Shown here: positions 25,001 to 34,561 of the stretch, one piece after another
Position numbering within the stretch: position 1 is the first letter of the stretch
How the letters are laid out: the number at the start of each line of letters is the position of its first letter
Notes under the pieces: generated by a model
The model's input: only the letters and a program-made list of their open reading frames with translations
Database searches by the model: none
What the model was told of the DNA's origin: nothing
Position numbers and translations under genes: made by a program
Assembly: GCA_038030265.1 (NCBI GenBank)
Contig: CM075940.1
Span: 12,462,001-12,526,000 of the forward strand
DNA: 64,000 nucleotides
Source of the DNA: Corythucha ciliata
Taxonomy: Eukaryota > Arthropoda > Insecta > Hemiptera > Tingidae
Direction: 5' to 3'

Positions 25001-26560
25001 TTCACCCTCTTCCTTCCGGCCAAAACCTGCCAAAGCCATCTCGACATGCTCTTCTCGTTGGATTTCACCTTTAATAAAACGTCTTAGGCTACTCAGTCGC
25101 TCCTCAGCAGACCTAGACAGCGCCTAGATTTTCGGTGCCACGTTCGTAGGAGCTCTACCGGGCAAGCATGACTCAACTAAGGGGTACAACATAGTCGCTC
25201 AAAGCTTCAAGTCTATGCCCAGGGATTCAAGAGCGCCTAATTGGGCTTCAAGTTTGACATACAACGCGGAAAGGGTCTTTGATGACTGATCACGACTGTT
25301 CGCAATGACCAAAGATATTAGGTCACGAGTGCCAAATCTGTCTTTCAAGGTTTCAAGAGCCTTGGAGTAATTTTGTTTGGATGGTGGGTAGTCCTCCATT
25401 CTCGAGCTGTCGCTTGTATCAAATATTGGAAATTTTCCGACTCATCGAGGGACTCGTCTTCGTCAATTTTCTGGAACTGTGCCCAAAACTGAACCCATTC
25501 TCGCGGGTTCCCTCCAAATTGTTTTCAATTCTTGCGTAGGGAGCTCATTCCAGATACGACTTCGAGCTCACTACTTGATTAGACAACTTTATTAACCGCT
25601 ATTCTAAGCATACTAAATTTACTCACGAACATTTCGGTTTTCAAGTCTTGTTCCATTGCTTCGTCAGCCAGGGCATCGAATATATCTTGGTCGATCCTCC
25701 TGATCTCCCCGGCGACGTTGTATTCGGCTTCAATAGAAGTAACGTCGTCGGCGTCCTCTAGGAGAGTCATCAGTCGGTCGTACACATTTTCATGAGAGTA
25801 CGTCGAAGTACGCGTCGAGTTCTTTTCTTTCTCTCAAGAGCTTTCTTTTCTTCTTCCATGGCGTTCCTGTCTGCCAGATTTCCAGATGTTGGAAATTTGT
25901 AATAATTTAGCCACGGAGAAATAAATTGGGAGAAAAAAAGACAAACATTTTACATTTTGTTTATCAAAAAAGGCTTCAATTTCTCACTTTTTAAACATAC
26001 TTCCATAAACTCCAATTAAATTTATGTGTATCTTCACACTTTGGTTCACTTTTAGCAATGACTCTGTCCACTCTAAACGCCACTGACAGCAAAAGAGTGA
26101 CTCTACTAGGATCAATGTTATTTCTTCGATGTGTTTCGGGAACGAGATGCATCACAGGGACGGAGCACAAAGAAGTGGCAACGTACCATTTCGAGGGTTG
26201 GTATTTTTTTTAATTTTAATAGAAACTTGATACACGAGGCCCAAAATTATAATTCGTCACTCTTTCACTTGGAAAAAAAAAGGATGGGGCGCTCATCACA
26301 GTAACTCGTCGTTTCCCTACATCACAGCCGCCGCCGGTATCGGCATGAAAAAATCCGACGTCGACCTTTTTGTTCATCGTCTGGACAAGGCTTTGTCAAA
26401 AGTCAAAGGTCGCTCGGCACCACCTACGCCCACTTCGGTCGAAGAGCTCGGCTCAAGCGGGCGACGCTCGGGCGGTCGCGTCGTCAACGGTGAGTCAGGC
26501 GAGCAGGGCAGTAGCGCTGGCACATCTCTTGCTAGTAGCAAGGACAGTTTACGCAAGTGA
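16034..26560 (+). CDS. SEPSECS: O-phosphoseryl-tRNA(Sec) selenium transferase (SepSecS), nine exons
   Basis: This PLP enzyme converts O-phosphoseryl-tRNA(Sec) and selenophosphate to selenocysteinyl-tRNA(Sec), the last step of selenocysteine synthesis in animals. Exons read by eye: 16034-16147, 21275-21404, 21479-21622, 21690-21848, 21915-22179, 22239-22360, 22419-22604, 26056-26196, 26283-26560. They total 1539 nt, or 512 aa, close to the roughly 500 aa of the family. Exon 1 encodes [12 protein letters not shown], like the animal N-terminus. Conserved blocks are [51 protein letters not shown] and NNAYGLQSS. The Schiff-base lysine in [12 protein letters not shown] falls at residue 284. All introns are GT-AG. 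Intron 1 (5.1 kb) holds arrays and foldback elements, and intron 7 (3.5 kb) holds an antisense BEL/Pao. The C-terminal tail is Ser-rich and unlike vertebrate tails. The frame is intact, so the gene is probably functional. Confidence 0.93.
17281..17772. mobile_element. Foldback element in SepSecS intron 1
   Basis: Two arms of about 170-180 bp form an inverted repeat. The left arm starts ATATGTCGTATCCA and contains GTCCGTTTCACGAAATGGA. The right arm ends TGGATGCGACATATA. Smaller direct and inverted copies of CCATTTCACGAAATGG-like units lie inside each arm and in the centre. It is flanked by TA-rich sequence, so a TA duplication cannot be told from the context. No coding frame is present. Confidence 0.65.
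18820..20990 (+). repeat. Family C array in SepSecS intron 1
   Basis: Units of about 30 bp read GGCGCGAATCGTCAGTTTG then GCCATTTTTAG, with at least 45 diverged copies. Part of the left end (18850-19150) is in the opposite orientation. A Harbinger-like element interrupts it at 20154-20706. This family was seen only here in the window. The array lies within the transcribed intron of SepSecS. Confidence 0.65.
20154..20706. mobile_element. Harbinger-like foldback element with TTA duplication
   Basis: The ends are TAGTCCGGGAGC and GCTCCCGGACTA. The inverted arms extend about 170 bp and include AGCTAGCTGTTGACAAACAC-type sequence on the left and its complement on the right. TTA lies immediately outside both ends (20151-20153 and 20707-20709), the 3 bp duplication expected for PIF/Harbinger. 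The central 220 bp is unique and has no transposase frame. It was inserted into the family C array. Confidence 0.8.
22618..22746 (-). repeat. 3' LTR of the intronic BEL/Pao
   Basis: This 129 bp LTR pairs with 25887-25997. The main difference is a block of about 22 bp around 22670-22692 that is absent from the other LTR, plus scattered substitutions, so the insertion is not recent. The LTR begins TG and ends CA in the element's orientation. Confidence 0.7.
23034..23775 (-). pseudogene. BEL/Pao integrase and C-terminal domain remnant
   Basis: The beginning of the integrase core is visible ([29 protein letters not shown]). It then jumps directly to the basic C-terminal domain ([35 protein letters not shown]). 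The second catalytic Asp and the Glu of the DDE triad lie in the lost part, so integrase is dead. The frame upstream at 23449-23775 holds a damaged zinc-binding N-terminal region. Confidence 0.8.
23777..24735 (-). pseudogene. BEL/Pao RT tail and RNase H remnant
   Basis: 24511-24735 encodes the segment just after the RT palm ([35 protein letters not shown]). The protease and the catalytic RT palm that should precede it are missing: only about 70 bp separate this from the gag zinc knuckle. 24112-24360 carries the start of RNase H ([19 protein letters not shown]). 23777-24158 carries the post-RNase H segment ([19 protein letters not shown]). Stops and frameshifts lie between these pieces. Confidence 0.8.
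24803..25785 (-). pseudogene. BEL/Pao gag remnant
   Basis: Three broken frames on the minus strand carry a Pao-type gag. The N-terminal part is 25579-25785 (acidic, helix-rich). The DUF1759-like part at 25199-25399 reads [15 protein letters not shown]. The zinc knuckle at 24803-25039 has [14 protein letters not shown] (CX2CX4HX4C). Frameshifts and stops separate them, so no gag is made. Confidence 0.75.
25887..25997 (-). repeat. 5' LTR of the intronic BEL/Pao
   Basis: This 111 bp LTR matches 22618-22746 through shared blocks such as TTTGATAAACAAAATGTAAA on the minus strand. It lies directly upstream of the gag remnant. The LTRs are unusually short for BEL/Pao, which suggests either a small-LTR lineage or internal loss. 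Confidence 0.7.
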
Positions 26561-29500
26561 TCTTGTAAGTAAACCCAGTTTGTTTGTGTTCATAAATCGT
26601 CAACAACAAAAATTATTCTGTTCGTGAAAAGTAAGAAAAAAAACAACAAAAAAACATCTGAGATTCGCAAATCTCATCGTTTCACAATGTTTCTTTGAAC
26701 ATTGTTTTTGTCTAAACATTAGTCATTATTATTTTTTCATTCTGTTTAAAATTTATTCTCGAAACATATTCAAAGCTATGACAGTTCTTGTTTAACAACC
26801 AAAAGATCCCGTTTTATTAACTGTCAACAAATTATGTTAACTTGATAATTGGAGATAATCAATATAGAAAAACAATGGGAGCCTAAATTAGATGATATAA
26901 TACTATTATGCATGAAGATATTTACATCATTCTTCTATTTCAATGGGTTTTCTACTATACCGGATGTTGTGGTTGTGTTGCTCAAATCGATAGTGAATAA
27001 TGTTGCCACTGGCTGATAGTTAAGTCACTCGAAAGAGATATTTTGAGAAATGAAAAAGTTAAAAGGTGGGTGGGGTGGGAGTAGGGGGTAATTTCCAACT
27101 GGCTGTGATAGTCTAGAACTGTGCTTTGAAGAAGAAAAAAAAAACTTTTTGATCAGAATCAGATCCCTCCTTGAAGAAGGAATTTCAAAGCCCCCCCCCC
27201 CACCTCCTTTTAAGTACCAATCGACAACTTTCTGGTTGGAACTAACCAAATGTTCCAGTGAAGGTTAGCACCACCAAATAAACGTGTCGGATCCAAATAG
27301 TATCGCCGAAAATGGTAAAGGGAAAAGAATAATGTACACTCGTATACTAATGGTGCTGCCCGAGTAAGCTATGAAGCAACCATCTACCACAAAAATTTTA
27401 AGATTGCTCAAACTATTAAATAATTGAAAAGTTGGTGGGGGTCAAATGTTTTTGTGCTTCTTTAATTATCTTTTTTATATGAGACAATCCTCCCTTCCGT
27501 CGATTAGTAGCAAAGCTCATCTGTCTAGTGATAGTTGTAGAGAGAAAAACAAAATTGAATTATGGATCGGCCATTTGTCTGTCAATTTTTACTTTGAAAG
27601 TGCGTTTTTTAAGAATTTTAGTTGTCAAAATAAGTCGTCCAAACCCTTTTCGCGTGTCCTTGTAAACCTCTTTTTCCCAACTCCGCTCAAATCACGCTGC
27701 GTGTTTTTTTCTTCCGGAATTTAAATATCTTCATGCATTTTGTGAGTGCTGCATTTTGTGATATTGCTAAGCTGTAGTTCCCCAAAAACCCGATCTTTTT
27801 TTTTTTTCGGTTAGGAAGAAAACAACGACTGATTTTTTCCATACTTTTTAAGTTTACTGTGCAATTAAATCCCGCGTGTTTAAATCCACTAACTGCCATT
27901 TGCACCGCCTGCGCTACCAAAAATACACAGCTGTAGCTCATTTAAATCAAATAGACTAATTATCATTTCTTGCCATAACGCTGCTTGTAGATAATGGATC
28001 ATGCGCCAAAATAAGGGTGAGGAGGAGGGGAGTCTAATGTTTCCGTTAATTCATTACTTGAATGTTCCTTGATTCTTTCAACTGATTTGAGTGCTTCTAC
28101 TCTCGGAGAATCAAGCGGAGGTCATTCATGGACAGAGTACACGTGGGCATTCACTGGGCAGTGAATGCCAGTGGCGAAATATTTATTCTTATTTAGAGGA
28201 ATATTATAATTGTTTGAGCATCAGTTGTGACGCTCTTTTTTTTCCTTTCTGTGATGTTTTTTTGTTACCGTTTTTATTTGACACTGTGATTTGTTAATTG
28301 ATTTTCTAGTCTCTTTTATACCATTTTATTCGTCGAAAGTTATTAATTTTTACTCTCACTTGACACTAACATAGTCCTAGTACATATTTAAGACACTGAT
28401 AGATAGCTGCTCGCTGTTTCGTTCCAATTGCGCACAGCTAACATTTTCGTATTATTCTGGTTAGGATATTTCGGTTAATGCATTGAAAGGGGAGGGGGTG
28501 TCAAAATTCTGATTTTAAATTCGCAAAAACGCATTTAACGCTAGTTTTTATTGTATTGCCAATGCGTTTCATTCAAAAATATATTCAAACATTTTATTCG
28601 TTACATCGACAAACAGATAATATGTAACTAAAAAAGCGAGAAATTTTATTAAAGAGAAAAGCTAGCCACACCGCGTGTTTTTTTTTTTTAAGTTGTGTCG
28701 CTGAGCTAAATCCGCATTTGCCTGTTCTGTGGAAAGAGGTACTTGTATTTGGTTGAACAGAACGCTCAGATTAATTTTTGTAATTCGTTACTCTCACTTT
28801 TTGGAGTGTCTGTGAGTATAGTCGCGTTTATTGGTAAATCGTTCATGTTATCTGTATAAAATAAATAAATAAATAAATGAATAAAATAAAAGCATGACTA
28901 ATATTAGAGTTTTTCCTGGCAGGAAAGCTTCCACTGAATATAGTGAATGAATCAAATCTAATAGGATATATTTTACATAGCTAAATATAAATAAAATGTA
29001 GTGTAACACATATTTTTATACAGTTTATTTCTATTATAGGTTCAATTTTATGCGTCTTCTAACTTTTATTAGTTGTTCGCCTTTAAATCACAGCCCCTTC
29101 AACTAGACTTTTACCTCGTAGATATTAGTATCTTATTGGTTTTTGTCTGCTCTTGTTAAAAAAAAATCTGAGAATTTTATGGATTTCATGTACTGACAAT
29201 AATCTTATATCTGTGGTAATATGGTATTTTTATTTACTATTTGTTTACATTCAGTAGCCAATTTAAGCTCTGTTATTTGTAGCGCTTTTTCCACGAGAGG
29301 GACGCTTCTCTAGCTCTTCCTGATTGTAAAAAAAAAATCAGGTATGTACCGTTTCTCTACACCTGGTTTGACGGTCCTAGTATAACCTGCCTATCAGGTT
29401 GGACCAAAATTTCATCCCTGTGGAGTGTGGACTAGTTGAATATTTATTGAATTGGATATAGGAGGGAGGGGTGGAGGTTGAGATAAACAATAATAAGTTT

Positions 29501-30128
29501 AAACAACAAACAAAAAAATGGAAACGCGCTGTTCTGTATTCTCACACGGCTGTGGTGGTGGGGGGGGGGTGTACGGACCTTTTGTCTATCGTCTATAAAA
29601 TTCATTCTTTTTCTTTCCTGTCTGAAAATCGCTGAATCAAGCAAGTCGTCTTCTAACCGCGGTTGTACATGTCAATACACAAAATTAAAACAACGATTTT
29701 CATTGTTTCAACTGTAAACAAAACAAAACAACAACAAAGAAAAATTCTCATTCACCCCTGAAACAGCGATTTTTGTTTAACAACAAAAATCGGTATTTGG
29801 TATTTAATCAAATTACGACTTCTTGAACAAAGTTTCATAATGAACTAGTTAAAAGCTATGTAAACTTTTATTTTCTGTGTTATTATTGTAAAAAATGTAA
29901 GAAAAGAAGACACAAAAATACAAGGACATTTTTTTAATTGAGGATTTGATATTCACTGATGAATAAGGCGGTGAGCAAATCAGTGCTTGCCACGTGAAAA
30001 TTAATTGCCCTCAAGTTGGTAGGGGAAACTTGTCCGCTAGATTGTGTAGGGGAGGGGAAGGGCTCTGGCAGTTTTGTCAGCCGTTCGCCGTTTTTTTTTT
30101 TTTTCCTTGAGTTCGCTCTTGTCAAAAG
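26561..30128. other. Non-repetitive AT-rich spacer 3' of SepSecS
   Basis: No array families or recognisable exons were found. It includes SepSecS 3' UTR of unknown length, an AAATAAAT microsatellite near 28857-28880, poly-C/poly-G runs at 27189-27200 and 29560-29570, and several AATAAA-like hexamers too common in AT-rich DNA to assign. Confidence 0.4.
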
Positions 30129-30544
30129 TGTAACGTGCGCTACGCAAGGGAGACAAAGGTTGCCGGTCCCGAGGTTGCCTAACATTACGGCATGGGACAG
30201 AGGGCTGAGCAAAGAGTCCAAAGCTCACTTGAACGGCACGGCAAGTGTCGCAAAAGGCGACCCGGTTAAATTCCCCTCCTACCCAATCCCGAGTTTTCCA
30301 GGTGGACGAAGCGCCGAAATGAAAGAGTCGATCGCCAGCCGCCGGCTCGAGTGTGCCTCGGCCGCTCGGTTAGTTCCCTCAGTGTCATTGTGCCCCCCCC
30401 CCCCGGTAGTTAACAAGTTCTAAGAGGTTTTTGATTGTTAGTTAAGTTAATAAAGTTAGAGCGTTAACTACTCGTGATTTCATTATTTTGTCCTGTCTCC
30501 CCTGTAACGATCCCGGACGAGCCCCAAAAATCCCCTCCGTTACA
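30129..30544 (+). repeat. 5' LTR of gag-only element
   Basis: This 416 bp LTR has 7 bp perfect terminal inverted repeats TGTAACG/CGTTACA. It carries a poly(A) signal AATAAA at 30449-30454 and a 12 C run near 30393-30404. The high identity to the 3' LTR implies recent insertion. Confidence 0.93.
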
Positions 30545-30547
30545 AAC

Positions 30548-30573
30548 TGGTGTCAGAAGTGGGATTCGAACCC
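30548..30573 (+). promoter_or_regulatory. Primer binding site for tRNA-Leu
   Basis: Three bases after the LTR the sequence reads TGGTGTCAGAAGTGGGATTC and continues GAACCC. This is complementary to the 3' acceptor and T-arm of animal tRNA-Leu(CAG) (…CCCACTTCTGACA plus CCA). The match is unusually long, about 26 nt, and covers the T loop. It is a primer site, not a tRNA gene. Confidence 0.85.
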
Positions 30574-31674
30574 CAACGCCCACATTGGACCAGAAGGTAG
30601 GTCTTGGTCGTTAAGCAGTTTAATCGTAGCGAACAAGGGTGGTTGGTCTAGAATACCTAGGAATAAGAAACCCGGCGCCGCCGCCGTTTATTTCATTTTC
30701 GTTCTCTCACTCACTCTTAAATCCACGTTCGCTGGGAAAACAGGGTCAACGGGTGGGAAACGAGTCAGTGTTACTATCATTGCTATATTTTTTTTCTCTC
30801 TTCTTTCTCTTCCCCCTCATTTTTGTCAAATTGATCAATAAATTAGAATTAGAATTAGCGTTTACAAATCTTACGGTCATTAAAGTATCCAATTATAAAG
30901 TAGGATCGGGTTCTTTACCTTTCGGTTGGGTTACGTAACGCTGTCCGTTCCCCATATTGTTTTGCGAACGAGGCATTTGGAAGAGAGAAATGGAATTTAA
31001 AAAAAAAGGGAAAAGGGGGAAAAAAAAGGAAAAGAAAACACCGGATTATTCGACCTACTCTAGGTATCGGGTTGCGGAACACCGGCCTCATATCGTATTG
31101 TCCTTCGCTCTTCCCTGCGCCCTCGGCGTTCCCCAAAATTCTTCGTAAACAATCCCCCTTCCCTTCAAACGTTTGCCATAACCCCCCCCCCCCACAAACA
31201 CTCTCGCCCTACAAAACCTCTCCGATTCAATTCCTTCCATTCGTCCTCTATTTCCCTTTAACAACTTGTATAATAACAGCTAATAAGAGGAATCTTCTAA
31301 ACAATCCCGGCCCCTCCACTCCGCGCCACGGGGCTCTACGGTGACCTACTGCCGGTTGCAAAACGACACCATCACCCCCTTTCCCACAGGGATTTAAATT
31401 TTCTCGCTCAATCCACTCTACCCGTCTCCCCACTAGCCACCGACACGACGACCGCTACGATCATTTCCTGACCCTGACCTTCGTAACGTAAAAAAACAAA
31501 AAACAAAAAAAACAAAAAAAAACAAAAACAAACCCCCGTTAACAAAAGCTGTTAACGAACCACACCGGCGGTAAACAAACCGACAACCCCTCTCCCTCAC
31601 TCGGCCACACGAAGCAACGGTCGTGCAGGGAGGCAGGCGAGATCACGCAAGCTCACAGAGAAGGGCTACCCAAC

Positions 31675-32052
31675 ATGATGGCGCAAGATGAGCAGCCACA
31701 AAGCTTGCCGGAGGTTCTAGGCAGGCTTAGCCGGACATTGGGGGATCTCCAGGCCCAGGTAGCTAGCCAACAGGCGGCCATGGAGGGCCTGCGAGAGCGG
31801 GTGGACGCGTTAGAGGCAGATCGTCACGGGGCGGCACAGCAACCGCTTGACCCCCAGCTGCTAAGGGCATTCATCGCAGAGACGCGGCAAGCCTATGCGT
31901 CAGCGGTAGGCATGGCACCACTGGCAGAGGCCATAACCAACGCCCAGGAAGGGACCCTTACGGCAGTCCAACAACTTCAGCGCCTCGTGGGGACCCTGGC
32001 ACAAGGTGCGGCCAGGAACCTTAGCAGGGGGGGGGGCAAACTCCGCAAATGA
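31675..32052 (+). CDS. ORF1 of gag-only element, coiled-coil protein
   Basis: A 125 aa frame. Residues 10-55 have the heptad pattern of a coiled coil (LGRLSRTLGDLQAQVASQQ, LRERVDALEADR), followed by an Ala/Gln-rich helix and a Gly-Lys-rich tail. It starts about 1.1 kb after the 5' LTR. Its TGA stop shares the bases ATGA with the ATG of the gag frame downstream. It may be an N-terminal gag module kept as a separate protein, or the two may be joined by -1 frameshifting at the overlap. No enzymatic motif is seen. Confidence 0.75.
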   Translation: MMAQDEQPQSLPEVLGRLSRTLGDLQAQVASQQAAMEGLRERVDALEADRHGAAQQPLDPQLLRAFIAETRQAYASAVGMAPLAEAITNAQEGTLTAVQQLQRLVGTLAQGAARNLSRGGGKLRK

Positions 32053-33347
32053 CATCTCCCCGTACGCCAACACCTCCCCTCCTCATCCAGGCGCCTCTCC
32101 AGGACCGTCCTGACCCAGAGGCGTCCCATCTAAGGGACCAGCCCACACAACCCGCCATGAGCTACGCCGCAGATATCCCGTCCTCCACCCCCCACCATAG
32201 AGCGCCGGCGAGGGTGCGCTTCTCGGACACGTTCCCCGTCAGTCAACCTAACCATTGCTCGACATACCGGGACCAGACTACCTGTAGTCTTGGCCACCAC
32301 GTTCTGTCGGCCGCCCGCGACATGCCCACCTACTCCGGCGACCCCAAAACCAGCGTGGACGACTTCGTCGACCAATGCCAATGGCGGGTGGAACTGTCTG
32401 ACGGCGAAGAAATACTCTGGGTGAAGACAGCGCTCCAAAAACTCGTAGGGCCGGCCAGAGACTTCATGAAATATGAACATTCGGGTCCACCGATCCACAC
32501 TTTCTCCCAGCTCCGCATCGTCCTTCGAAACCGCTTCGAGAGAGTCAACCCTTCAACCGCCCTGATCCAACTAGAGAATGTCCGACAAGGAGAAGACGAG
32601 TCGGTGGGGGCCTTCATCCTGCGCTTTTGTAAAGCACTCAGATTGGCGGAACTGACGGATGCCAGCGCCCTGTCTTATTTCATCCGCGGCCTCCGCCGTT
32701 CCTTAGCCGAGAAGGTGGTGGCGCAGAGGGTGCACACATTCGACCAGGCCAAGCAGTACGCCATGGAAATAGAGGAAGGCGACTTGCTTCTCAACCCACC
32801 ACCCACGACGGCACGAGTACATTGGGCCGCAGACTCCGAACGGCTTCCCCCGCTACCTCACCTCCAGGAAACAACTCCGAGGAGCTCTCAAGGATACCCG
32901 CAGGGCAGCCCGAGACCACAACGGAAGAACAGCAGCGCCGTGCCCAGTGGCCCATTATGCTACCGCTGTCACAACCCCGGGCACATAGCCCAAGATTGCG
33001 CCTTAAATAACCGCCCGGAGTGTCAGATTTGCCAAAGGAAGACACACATCGCAGCCGCGTGCCCTTGGAGACACCCCCTCCCAACCATCCCTACGGGCTC
33101 ACCAGCGACAAACAACGCCGGCCCACTGATGACCAGGAACCCGGAACCACGACCCCTCATGTCCCTTACAATACTCCCCCCATCAAAGCAATGTCCCAAG
33201 GAGAGTACCAACCCGACCACAAAACCCCAAGCAAACACCCACACGATCCCCCCCCCCCATGCACTCACCAGGGGCGCCAGACCCCACCACCTGGCAAACA
33301 GCAGAGGCAAGGCCAACGGGCACCCGACCCCAAAACGTATAAGGTGA
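32049..33347 (+). CDS. Gag with two zinc knuckles
   Basis: A 432 aa frame. The central region (about residues 90-245) reads YSGDPKTSVDDFVDQCQWRV, FSQLRIVLRNRFERVNPS and LRFCKALRLAELTDAS, which is the retrotransposon gag (capsid) family pattern of Ty3-type elements. Two CCHC knuckles follow: CYRCHNPGHIAQDC and CQICQRKTHIAAAC, both CX2CX4HX4C. The protein forms the particle and binds RNA. The tail is Pro-rich and basic. The expected pol does not follow. The ORF is uninterrupted and GC-rich compared with host DNA, in line with a recent arrival. Confidence 0.88.
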   Translation: MTSPRTPTPPLLIQAPLQDRPDPEASHLRDQPTQPAMSYAADIPSSTPHHRAPARVRFSDTFPVSQPNHCSTYRDQTTCSLGHHVLSAARDMPTYSGDPKTSVDDFVDQCQWRVELSDGEEILWVKTALQKLVGPARDFMKYEHSGPPIHTFSQLRIVLRNRFERVNPSTALIQLENVRQGEDESVGAFILRFCKALRLAELTDASALSYFIRGLRRSLAEKVVAQRVHTFDQAKQYAMEIEEGDLLLNPPPTTARVHWAADSERLPPLPHLQETTPRSSQGYPQGSPRPQRKNSSAVPSGPLCYRCHNPGHIAQDCALNNRPECQICQRKTHIAAACPWRHPLPTIPTGSPATNNAGPLMTRNPEPRPLMSLTILPPSKQCPKESTNPTTKPQANTHTIPPPHALTRGARPHHLANSRGKANGHPTPKRIR

Positions 33348-33350
33348 ACC

Positions 33351-33560
33351 TTGAAGACCGCGATCCGGGAGCTACAACACCACGGGCGGTTGCGCCACCT
33401 CACGCACGCGGCCCATGCCGGTGCAGGGGGGCTGGTGGGACTCGGAGTCATGGTAGCGATTATCGCCGCCTGGACCATCAAACGATTCCAAGCCCCAACC
33501 AGTGCGGGACAAATAGTGGTGTTGCCCAGTTCCGGAGGGGCCAGTGAAAGACAAAGCTAA
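33351..33560 (+). CDS. Short frame with a membrane segment, possible envelope tail
   Basis: The 69 aa frame starts 4 bp after the gag stop. It contains a hydrophobic stretch LVGLGVMVAIIAAW flanked by basic residues (IKRF). In Ty3-type elements with an envelope gene, a single membrane anchor near the 3' end is usual. One reading is therefore that pol and most of env were deleted, leaving the anchor. A chance frame is also possible. The rest of the interior to 34148 is AT-rich and non-coding. Confidence 0.35.
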   Translation: MKTAIRELQHHGRLRHLTHAAHAGAGGLVGLGVMVAIIAAWTIKRFQAPTSAGQIVVLPSSGGASERQS

Positions 33561-34161
33561 GTTAAGCCCATACGAAAGTGACGTTCTTAGGCTAATTAAT
33601 CGTCAGACTAGGCTAGCTTAGTTAGTAGGACATATAATTATATTAGTATAAGTTAGTTAAATTAAAGTTTGTTAAACCCTATATTTAGTTAATGGTTAAT
33701 TTTGTAAATAAAATTAGGACTAAGAAAAGGACATATACGTATACTAGAGACACTATTATATGTAAATACTATTAGCTTATTTAATGTATAGGTACCCATT
33801 TTATTTTATGTATTTATATACACACTAATGTATTTATTTACACAATGGAGTCCCGGGCGGCCGACCTTCTCGGCTACTTCTACCGCACTGGAAGACATCC
33901 ATCTAAATTTAAACCTCTAACCCCCCCCCCCATTCCAAGCACCACTACCCGATCCTCCCCTGCCTACACTTGCCGGGGACCCGATCACGAGCCAGCTCAG
34001 CCCATCTCGCCGAACCCAAACCGAGACCGATGCCAAGGAGGACCGGCCCGAACACCCGCCAGCGAATGAGACCTCCCCCCCCCCCCACAAACCGTCACCC
34101 CGTCCGACACGACGGAGGACAGTCAGCCAGCGAGGACGCTGGCTCCGGACGATAGGGGGTG

Positions 34162-34561
34162 GATGTAACGTGCGCTACGCAAGGGAGACAAAGTTTGCCG
34201 GTCCCGAGGTTGCCTAACATTACGGCATGGGACAGAGGGCTGAGCAAAGAGTCCAAAGCTCACTTGAACGGCACGGCAAGTGTCGCAAAAGGCGACCCGG
34301 TTAAATTCCCCTCCTACCCAATCCCGAGTTTTCCAGGTGGACGAAGCGCCGAAATGAAAGAGTCGATCGTCATGCAGCCGCTCGGTTAGTTCCCTCAGTG
34401 TCATTGTGCCCCCCCCCCCCCGGTAGTTAACAAGTTCTAAGAGGTTTTTGATTGTTAGTTAAGTTAATAAAGTTAGAGCGTTAACTACTCGTGATTTCAT
34501 TATTTTGTCCTGTCTCCCCTGTAACGATCCCGGACGAGCCCCAAAAATCCCCCCCGTTACA
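34162..34561 (+). repeat. 3' LTR of gag-only element
   Basis: This 400 bp LTR is preceded by a purine-rich tract (AGGGGGTGGA at 34152-34161) that would prime plus-strand synthesis. AATAAA lies at 34466-34471. It differs from the 5' LTR mainly by lacking about 19 bp around 34372, with small changes elsewhere. Confidence 0.93.

Larger units (their letters stand above)
22618..25997 (-). mobile_element. Decayed BEL/Pao LTR retrotransposon in SepSecS intron 7
   Basis: Antisense to SepSecS. The 5' LTR is 25887-25997 and the 3' LTR 22618-22746; both start TGTTTAAAAAGTG on the minus strand and end CA, with a purine-rich tract GGTGGGAGGA just before the 3' LTR. Flanking pentamers TACTG and TACTT match at four of five bases, giving a plausible 5 bp target duplication. 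The order gag, zinc knuckle, RT tail, RNase H, integrase, C-terminal domain fits BEL/Pao. The protease and RT palm, and the middle of the integrase core, are deleted, and frames are broken in several places. It is immobile. It makes up almost the whole 3.5 kb intron. Confidence 0.85.
30129..34561 (+). mobile_element. Young gag-only LTR retrotransposon
   Basis: LTRs lie at 30129-30544 and 34162-34561, both TGTAACG...CGTTACA, nearly identical apart from one indel of about 19 bp and a few changes. The insertion is flanked by AAAG on both sides (30125-30128, 34562-34565). Between them are a tRNA-Leu primer site, a 1.1 kb leader, a coiled-coil ORF, an overlapping gag ORF with two zinc knuckles, and a short frame with a membrane segment. 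No protease, RT, RNase H or integrase is present anywhere in the 3.6 kb interior. It must be mobilised in trans, like plant TR-GAG or other non-autonomous LTR elements, or be an internally deleted copy. Confidence 0.92.

Noticed and set aside
30548..30573. Possible tRNA gene from the GGGATTCGAACCC sequence
   Set aside because: Only the T-arm/acceptor complement is present, immediately after an LTR; it is a primer binding site.
33020..33547. 175-codon frame overlapping the end of gag
   Set aside because: Pro-rich shadow frame of the gag tail; no protease or RT motif.
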